Assembly: GCF_020523985.1 (NCBI RefSeq)
Contig: NZ_JAIVKM010000007.1
Coordinates: forward strand, 1-64,000
DNA from: Mangrovibacter yixingensis
Lineage (GTDB): Bacteria > Pseudomonadota > Gammaproteobacteria > Enterobacterales > Enterobacteriaceae
DNA length: 64,000 bases
Reading direction: 5' to 3'
Below, piece after piece: positions 58,958 through 64,000 of the stretch. Position 1 is the stretch's first letter. Each line of letters begins with the position of its first letter. The translations under genes were made by a program, and so were the position numbers. The notes under the pieces are model-generated. The model was given only the letters and a program-made list of their open reading frames with translations. It searched no databases and was not told where the DNA came from.

Positions 58958-59371
58958 ATGCGTAATTTTGATTTCTCTCCACTTTACCGTTCTGCCATTG
59001 GTTTTGACCGCCTGTTTAACCACCTGGAAAATAGCCAGACCCAAAGCAACGGAGGTTACCCTCCTTACAACGTTGAACTGGTTGATGAAAACCACTACCG
59101 CATAGCGATTGCTGTTGCTGGTTTTGCTGAAAGTGAACTGGACATTACCGCACAGGACAACCTGCTGGTGGTAAAAGGCGCACACGCGACGGAAGAAAAA
59201 GAACGGACCTATCTCTACCAGGGCATTGCTGAACGCAACTTCGAGCGCAAATTCCAACTGGCTGACAACATTCACGTCAAAGGGGCTAACCTGGTGAATG
59301 GCTTGCTGTATATCGAACTGGAACGCGTTATTCCCGAAGCTAACAAACCGCGTCGCATCGCCATTAACTAA
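58958..59371 (+). CDS. ibpA: IbpA, small heat-shock protein
   Basis: 137 residues, the E. coli length. An N-terminal [20 protein letters not shown], an alpha-crystallin domain (about 35-125) and a C-terminal IAIN tail. It holds unfolding proteins in aggregates from which ClpB/DnaK can recover them. Heat-shock control by sigma-32 and the leader RNA. Confidence 0.95.
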   Translation: MRNFDFSPLYRSAIGFDRLFNHLENSQTQSNGGYPPYNVELVDENHYRIAIAVAGFAESELDITAQDNLLVVKGAHATEEKERTYLYQGIAERNFERKFQLADNIHVKGANLVNGLLYIELERVIPEANKPRRIAIN

Positions 59372-59490
59372 TTCTGTTTGTGCTGTACTGCCAGTTGGGT
59401 AGTGCAGCCTGTTACGTGCTTGCCGTCAGGGAGCACAGGCCGGAAACGTATACCGGCAGTATTCACTCGCTTCAAAGAAGGAGACTGATT

Positions 59491-59919
59491 ATGCGTAATT
59501 ATGATTTTTCCCCCTTATTCCGTCAGTGGATTGGTTTTGACAAACTGGCTAACGCTATGCTGAACAGTAGCGAAGCCCAGTCGTTCCCTCCCTATAACAT
59601 CGAAAAAGCGGACGATAACCATTACCGCATCACACTGGCACTGGCAGGTTTTCGCCAGGAAGACCTGGATATTCAGCTTGAAGGGCAGCGCCTTTCCATA
59701 AAAGGAACGCCGGTCAAACCCGAACAAGAAACCACCTGGCTACACCATGGTCTGGCAACTGAGCCATTTAGCTTAAGTTTTACCCTGGCCGACCATATGC
59801 AAGTCTCTGCTGCAACCTTCAATAACGGGTTACTGCATATTGATTTAACCCGCGAAGTCCCCGAGGCTCTGGTACCGCAACGTATCGCCATTAGCGAGCG
59901 CCCGGCACTCAATAGCTAA
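59491..59919 (+). CDS. ibpB: IbpB, small heat-shock protein
   Basis: 142 residues (E. coli 142). Same layout as IbpA ([19 protein letters not shown], alpha-crystallin domain, IAI anchor motif in the tail). Start ATG 59491 after AAGGAG. The 119-base spacer after ibpA may hold a second thermometer, as proposed for E. coli. Confidence 0.95.
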   Translation: MRNYDFSPLFRQWIGFDKLANAMLNSSEAQSFPPYNIEKADDNHYRITLALAGFRQEDLDIQLEGQRLSIKGTPVKPEQETTWLHHGLATEPFSLSFTLADHMQVSAATFNNGLLHIDLTREVPEALVPQRIAISERPALNS

Positions 59920-59948
59920 TTAGCTAATTCTTGCACTTGTAGTCCCTG

Positions 59949-59980
59949 CCGCACCTGGTTAATCCGGTGCGGTTTTTTTT
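59949..59980 (+). terminator. ibpAB terminator
   Basis: CCGCACC (59949-59955) pairs with GGTGCGG (59966-59972), followed by eight T residues. Confidence 0.92.
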
Positions 59981-60096
59981 GCCTGTAGCAGAGCGTGCTT
60001 AACCTTGGTTAATACGTGGTCTTTTGTGCGCTGTCAGGCAGTTATCTTTACTGTGCTCTGCCACAATCAAACCAACGCAGCAACAGGGGCTGAATG

Positions 60097-61755
60097 ATGA
60101 GTGATATCGCGCTAACTGTCAGCATACTGGCACTGGTTGCCATCGTTGGTTTGTGGATTGGCAATATTCGCATCCGTGGCATTGGTTTTGGCATTGGTGG
60201 CGTGCTATTCGGCGGAATAATCGTCGGGCATTTTCTCGATATGGCTGGTGTGAAGATCAACAGCGATATTTTGCATTTTGTTCAGGAGTTTGGCCTGATC
60301 CTGTTTGTTTACACCATCGGTATTCAGGTGGGGCCTGGTTTCTTCTCTTCCCTGCGGGTTTCCGGCCTAAGGCTTAACCTTTTTGCCATGTTAATTGTGG
60401 TGCTGGGTGGGCTGGTTACTGCATTACTGTATTGGTTATGCGATATCCCCTTACCCGTCGTTCTGGGTATTTTCTCAGGCGCAGTGACTAACACTCCGGC
60501 ACTCGGTGCCGGGCAGCAAATTCTTACTGACCTGGGTGTACCAGCGGCACTGCGTAACGAAATGGGGATGAGCTACGCCATGGCGTACCCTTTTGGTATT
60601 TGCGGTATTTTGTTCAGCATGTGGCTGTTGCGCGTGGTTCTGCGTATTAACGTCAACCGTGAAGCGGCTCGCTTCCAGAAAGTTAACGGCCAGGCCCAGC
60701 CGTTAAGCGCCATTAACGTTCAGGTGAATAACCCAAACCTTCATAATCTGGCACTCCAGGATATTCCGCTACTGAATAACGACAACATTGTCTGCTCCCG
60801 GTTAAAACGTGGAGAAACACTAATGGTCCCCTCTTCGTCCACCTTAATTGAGCGGGGAGACTTACTGTACCTGGTTGGCAACAAAGAGGATTTGCACAGC
60901 GCACAACTGGTATTAGGCCAGCAAGTTGATGCCGGGCTTTCCACCAGTGGTACTGATTTGCGGGTAGAAAGGGTGGTGGTAACCAACGAAAAAGTCCTGG
61001 GGAAAAAAATCCGCGACCTGGGTATTAAAACGAAGTATGACGTAGTGATTTCCCGGCTAAACCGTGCCGGGGTTGAGCTGGTTGCCAGCAGCCATGCCAG
61101 CCTGCAATTCGGCGATATTCTTAACCTGGTTGGGCGGCAGGTCGATATTGATGCTGTCGCGGCATTGCTGGGTAATGCAAAACAAAAACTCCAGCAGGTA
61201 CAGATGTTACCTGTTTTTATTGGTGTGGGGCTTGGAGTGTTATTAGGGTCTGTCCCACTTTTTATCCCCGGTTTCCCGGTTGCCCTTCGTTTGGGGCTGG
61301 CGGGTGGCCCACTGATAATGGCACTGATTCTTGGCCGAATCGGCAGTATTGGCAAGCTGTACTGGTTTATGCCTCCCAGTGCGAACCAGGCGTTGCGTGA
61401 GCTGGGCATTGTATTGTTTCTGGCTGTGGTCGGGTTGAAATCCGGCAGCGGCTTTGTGGCCACGTTGACTCAGGGGGATGGGGTGCTGTGGATGGGATAC
61501 GGTATTCTTATCACCGCCATTCCGTTATTGGTTGTGGGTTTTACTGCCCGTCTGCTGGCAAAAATGAACTACCTGACAATTTGCGGCATGCTGGCCGGTT
61601 CCATGACAGACCCTCCAGCCTTGGCATTTGCCAATAATCTTCATGCCACCAGCGGCGCGGCTGCCCTCTCATACGCTACCGTTTACCCACTGGTAATGTT
61701 TTTGCGAATTATCACGCCACAATTACTGGCTATTCTCCTGTGGGGTGTCACCTGA
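60097..61755 (+). CDS. yidE: YidE, AAE-type putative transporter
   Basis: 552 residues (E. coli 553). Two membrane halves flank two cytoplasmic RCK_C (TrkA_C) domains at about 190-375. Repeated signatures are [15 protein letters not shown] and [15 protein letters not shown]. It belongs to the aspartate:alanine exchanger family; the substrate is not known. An ATG one codon earlier is equally usable. Confidence 0.93.
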   Translation: MSDIALTVSILALVAIVGLWIGNIRIRGIGFGIGGVLFGGIIVGHFLDMAGVKINSDILHFVQEFGLILFVYTIGIQVGPGFFSSLRVSGLRLNLFAMLIVVLGGLVTALLYWLCDIPLPVVLGIFSGAVTNTPALGAGQQILTDLGVPAALRNEMGMSYAMAYPFGICGILFSMWLLRVVLRINVNREAARFQKVNGQAQPLSAINVQVNNPNLHNLALQDIPLLNNDNIVCSRLKRGETLMVPSSSTLIERGDLLYLVGNKEDLHSAQLVLGQQVDAGLSTSGTDLRVERVVVTNEKVLGKKIRDLGIKTKYDVVISRLNRAGVELVASSHASLQFGDILNLVGRQVDIDAVAALLGNAKQKLQQVQMLPVFIGVGLGVLLGSVPLFIPGFPVALRLGLAGGPLIMALILGRIGSIGKLYWFMPPSANQALRELGIVLFLAVVGLKSGSGFVATLTQGDGVLWMGYGILITAIPLLVVGFTARLLAKMNYLTICGMLAGSMTDPPALAFANNLHATSGAAALSYATVYPLVMFLRIITPQLLAILLWGVT

Positions 61756-61860
61756 TGAGCACCCAGCCCGTTGTTGCATTTTGCCTGGTGATTTCCCGGC
61801 CATAACATGTTGATATAAGAAGATGGCCGGGCATCTCTCTGCATATGCACAAGGAGCATA

Positions 61861-62205
61861 ATGAAAATCACCCAACTGGGCGAAGCGCCTGACTACCGCT
61901 TTTCTCTGGCGAACGAGCGCACCTTTCTTGCATGGATCCGCACGGCTTTAGGCTTCCTGGCTGCGGGCGTTGGGTTGGATCAACTGGCTCCTGACCTTGC
62001 CACACCACTTATTCGTGAAATATTGTCGTTATTCCTGTGTCTGTTCGCTGGCGGCCTGGCGGTATACAGTTACATTCGCTGGTTACGCAATGAAAAAGCG
62101 ATGCGGCTGAAGCAGGATTTACCCTATACCCGCGGGCTGAAGTTGATAAGCCTGGTGATGGTCGTGGTGGTGGTGATTGCAATGGTGATGGTGTTTTATG
62201 CCTGA
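61861..62205 (+). CDS. yidH: YidH, DUF202 inner-membrane protein
   Basis: 114 residues (E. coli 115) with three hydrophobic segments. DUF202 motif ANERTFLAWIRTALGFL is intact. It overlaps yidG by 8 bases, so the pair is translated together. Function unknown. Confidence 0.93.
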   Translation: MKITQLGEAPDYRFSLANERTFLAWIRTALGFLAAGVGLDQLAPDLATPLIREILSLFLCLFAGGLAVYSYIRWLRNEKAMRLKQDLPYTRGLKLISLVMVVVVVIAMVMVFYA

Positions 62206-62563
62206 ATCTTCCCGCCGCCTGCGCCGTGAACAGGACCCTGGCCTGCAACCGGAACGCACGGCACTTGCCTGGTACCGTACATTGCTGGGATACGGTGCCT
62301 TGCTGGCACTGGCATTACGCCACAGTTGGCATCGCGCCGGGCCATTATTCTGGGTATCGTTGCTAGTGCTGGCGGTTCTGGTGGGCGTGGTTTATGCCTG
62401 GGCACGGCAACGCCAGCTAATGGACATCGCCCGCCAGGATTTACTTGGTGCGCAAACTGTCCGTGGCAAATGTGTGATTGCCTTGGGGGTTCTCGGGCTG
62501 GCGTTATTATTTGCCGCTGTGCATATTCACCAAATTTGGTTACATCTTTGGTCACCAGAATAA
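62198..62563 (+). CDS. yidG: YidG, DUF202 inner-membrane protein
   Basis: 121 residues (E. coli 120), three hydrophobic segments and the DUF202 signature PERTALAWYRTLLGYG. Likely a heteromeric partner of YidH. Function unknown. Confidence 0.92.
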   Translation: MPESSRRLRREQDPGLQPERTALAWYRTLLGYGALLALALRHSWHRAGPLFWVSLLVLAVLVGVVYAWARQRQLMDIARQDLLGAQTVRGKCVIALGVLGLALLFAAVHIHQIWLHLWSPE

Positions 62564-62647
62564 CGATTTTATTTATGCACCTGTTTCCCCAAAGCATGCT
62601 AAATAAATACATATATTTCTGATATCAATTGCCGGAAGGTCAATGCC

Positions 62648-63724
62648 TTGAAGACTTTCATCGCGTTTATGACAGGGTTAGTCAGTGCAACGGCCTGTGC
62701 CACATCATTGCCCGCCACAGCACCGATACCCTCGGTTGTGCCAGTGCAGGCTGAAACCGCTGCACCTTCACGCTTGCCAGCAGGTTTTACTGCCCGGCAA
62801 TATGCCGCTGCATTGGGTACCGGTATGGATGTTGACTGGGCAAGAACGGAACGTGGAATTCGCGAGTTTGACCCGTTAGTGGTACGTGATTATCAACAGC
62901 GCGGGCTGGGGCATGTGCGCATTCGGGTAGCCAATGACGCAACAGAAAGGCACTTACTTCATTTACGCAAAATTGTTGAAGCCTGTGAAAAATATGGCGT
63001 GATACCCATCATTTCTTACCAGGCGGATGAATTTAAAAATGATCCCTCTGGGAGTAATGAAGCCAAAGTAGTTGCCTGGTGGAATACCGTAAGCCGCTAT
63101 TTTGCCAGTACCCACCCTGAACTTGGGTTCGATATCATCTACGAGCCCAGTGAGAAACTAAACCATGATCAACAGGCGCTAAACCGCCTTTATGACAAAG
63201 TCGTGCGGGATATTCACCATATTGACCCACAGCGTATGGTGTTTATTGCACCGCGCCAGCGTGCCACACCGGAAGACCTGGTTAACCTCAAGTGGCCTTC
63301 CCAGAGTAACGGCCATGTGCTGGCCGAATGGCATATTTTCCCCTGGGGGCCTGTGAAAGTGGGTAATAAATATCCATGGACCACAGGAACCGCTGCGGAA
63401 AAAGCCGCGATTCGTAGCCGTATCAATACTGCGCTGCACTGGCAGCAGAAAACCGGGCATTTTTCTTGGGTTGGGGGCTGGTCGGCTGGTGCAACGCTGA
63501 AAAACCCGGTTCAGCCTTCCCAAATCGCCTTCGCGACGTTTATGGCATGTGAACTCCAGCAGGCACAGATTCCTTATGCACTCAATGCCGATAACCTGTT
63601 TTACGATGGGGAGGAAGGTGCCTGGCGGCCGGGTACTGCGGCATTACTCCAGGCGATGATAAAACCCGCGTGTCCGCCTGCTGACGCGAAAATACCCGGA
63701 AAAACTAAAGCACACCATCATTGA
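62648..63724 (+). CDS. GH5-like exported protein with a degenerate active site
   Basis: 358 residues from TTG 62648, 7 bases after GGAAGGT. An N-terminal signal (MKTFIAFMTGLVSATACA) could be Sec or a weak lipobox ending at Cys17. The rest resembles a GH5/cellulase barrel: LGTGMDVDWART, GHVRIRV (Arg91, Arg93), FDIIYEPSEKL with Glu166 at the acid/base position (normally NEP), AEWHIFPWGP (His229). At the expected nucleophile position, where GH5 enzymes read GEF or GEW, it reads WVGGWSAG (Gly277), so hydrolysis by the normal mechanism is doubtful. It lies between yidG and emrD and ends 2 bases before convergent emrD. It may be a carbohydrate-binding or redefined enzyme. Confidence 0.65.
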   Translation: MKTFIAFMTGLVSATACATSLPATAPIPSVVPVQAETAAPSRLPAGFTARQYAAALGTGMDVDWARTERGIREFDPLVVRDYQQRGLGHVRIRVANDATERHLLHLRKIVEACEKYGVIPIISYQADEFKNDPSGSNEAKVVAWWNTVSRYFASTHPELGFDIIYEPSEKLNHDQQALNRLYDKVVRDIHHIDPQRMVFIAPRQRATPEDLVNLKWPSQSNGHVLAEWHIFPWGPVKVGNKYPWTTGTAAEKAAIRSRINTALHWQQKTGHFSWVGGWSAGATLKNPVQPSQIAFATFMACELQQAQIPYALNADNLFYDGEEGAWRPGTAALLQAMIKPACPPADAKIPGKTKAHHH

Positions 63725-63726
63725 GA

Positions 63727-64000
63727 TTAAACGGGTTGGCGGCGGTGATGTTGTTGGCGCAACGCCAGGGGCAACCAGCACCCCAGCATTACCAGGCCCA
63801 TCGCGGTCATCAACATACCTACACTACTCTGGCTGGTTTGCGGTAACAGCGCAGAGAGCCAGGCCATCGAACCTGCCCCCATATTTTGTAATCCGCCTAC
63901 CAGTGCGCCAGCGGTGCCAGCCAGGAACGGGAACGGCTCCATGGCACCACTGGTTGCTAATGGGAAAACCATACCTGCACCGAAGAAAAACAGCGCGGCA
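63727..64000 (-). CDS. emrD: EmrD, MFS multidrug transporter (3' part only)
   Basis: The last 90 codons of a minus-strand gene that continues past the right edge. Two or three hydrophobic helices with FPLATSGAMEPFPFLAGTAGALVGG are seen, followed by a short charged tail. Position next to yidG-yidH and sequence fit E. coli EmrD, a 12-helix drug/H+ antiporter. Confidence 0.85.
   Translation of the reverse strand, partial: AALFFFGAGMVFPLATSGAMEPFPFLAGTAGALVGGLQNMGAGSMAWLSALLPQTSQSSVGMLMTAMGLVMLGCWLPLALRQQHHRRQPV

Noticed and set aside
60741-61463. A 240-codon minus-strand open frame inside yidE
   Set aside because: Antisense to a conserved transporter, with low-complexity Ser/Arg/Pro translation.

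Overview
The window is a chromosomal segment around the replication origin of a member of the Enterobacteriaceae in the broad sense. Nearly every core protein reads like its Escherichia coli counterpart along its full length (the ATP synthase c subunit appears identical), and gene order follows the E. coli oriC region in reverse complement. It is not E. coli itself: asnA, tnaCAB and yidB are missing from their usual places. Genes foreign to that backbone are present: a PL9 pectate lyase, a DabA/DabB inorganic-carbon pair, a cyclic-nucleotide-domain/oxyanion-binding fusion, an OsmC-like protein, a RhuM gene beside a broken DUF4868 gene, and a degenerate GH5-like protein. The pectate lyase with a KdgR-type box suggests contact with plant material, but species cannot be assigned from sequence alone.

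Layout. 1-288: P1 and P2 promoters of an rRNA operon that reads out of the left edge, then a perfect palindrome in front of yieP. 289-8330: yieP-hsrA facing the ribose operon rbsDACBKR, with two RbsR-type operators. 8409-14707: kup, ravA-viaA, asnC, mioC. 14709-14992: oriC with DnaA boxes, twelve GATC sites and an AT-rich unwinding region. 15083-25243: mnmG, rsmG and atpIBEFHAGDC. 25244-25569: a short stretch with a promoter, a perfect CRP palindrome, a 23-codon reading frame and a terminator. 25570-31460: pelX divergent from glmU-glmS. 31574-36962: an OsmC-like gene and the PhoB-controlled pstSCAB-phoU operon.

37184-45183 is the accessory part: a cytoplasmic fusion of a Crp-like domain to a WtpA-like tungstate/molybdate-binding domain, dabB-dabA with a divergent LysR regulator, a 5'-truncated DUF4868 (KwaB-like) remnant and rhuM. 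It ends at the mnmE 3' end, which carries a near-perfect copy of the SGI1-type attachment core. 45184-56000 is the conserved block mnmE, yidC, yidD, rnpA, rpmH / dnaA, dnaN, recF, gyrB, with an unusual 326-base spacer between dnaN and recF. 56138-64000 holds yidA, yidR, yidQ, heat-shock genes ibpA-ibpB with a sigma-32 promoter and a likely RNA thermometer, yidE, yidH-yidG, the GH5-like gene and the 3' part of emrD.

Replication initiation (dnaA, oriC, mioC, dnaN, gyrB), energy (atp), envelope precursors (glmUS), membrane insertion and RNA processing (yidC, rnpA) form the conserved core. The accessory genes sit in the gaps between these blocks. I saw no tRNA gene, CRISPR array, insertion sequence or integrase.
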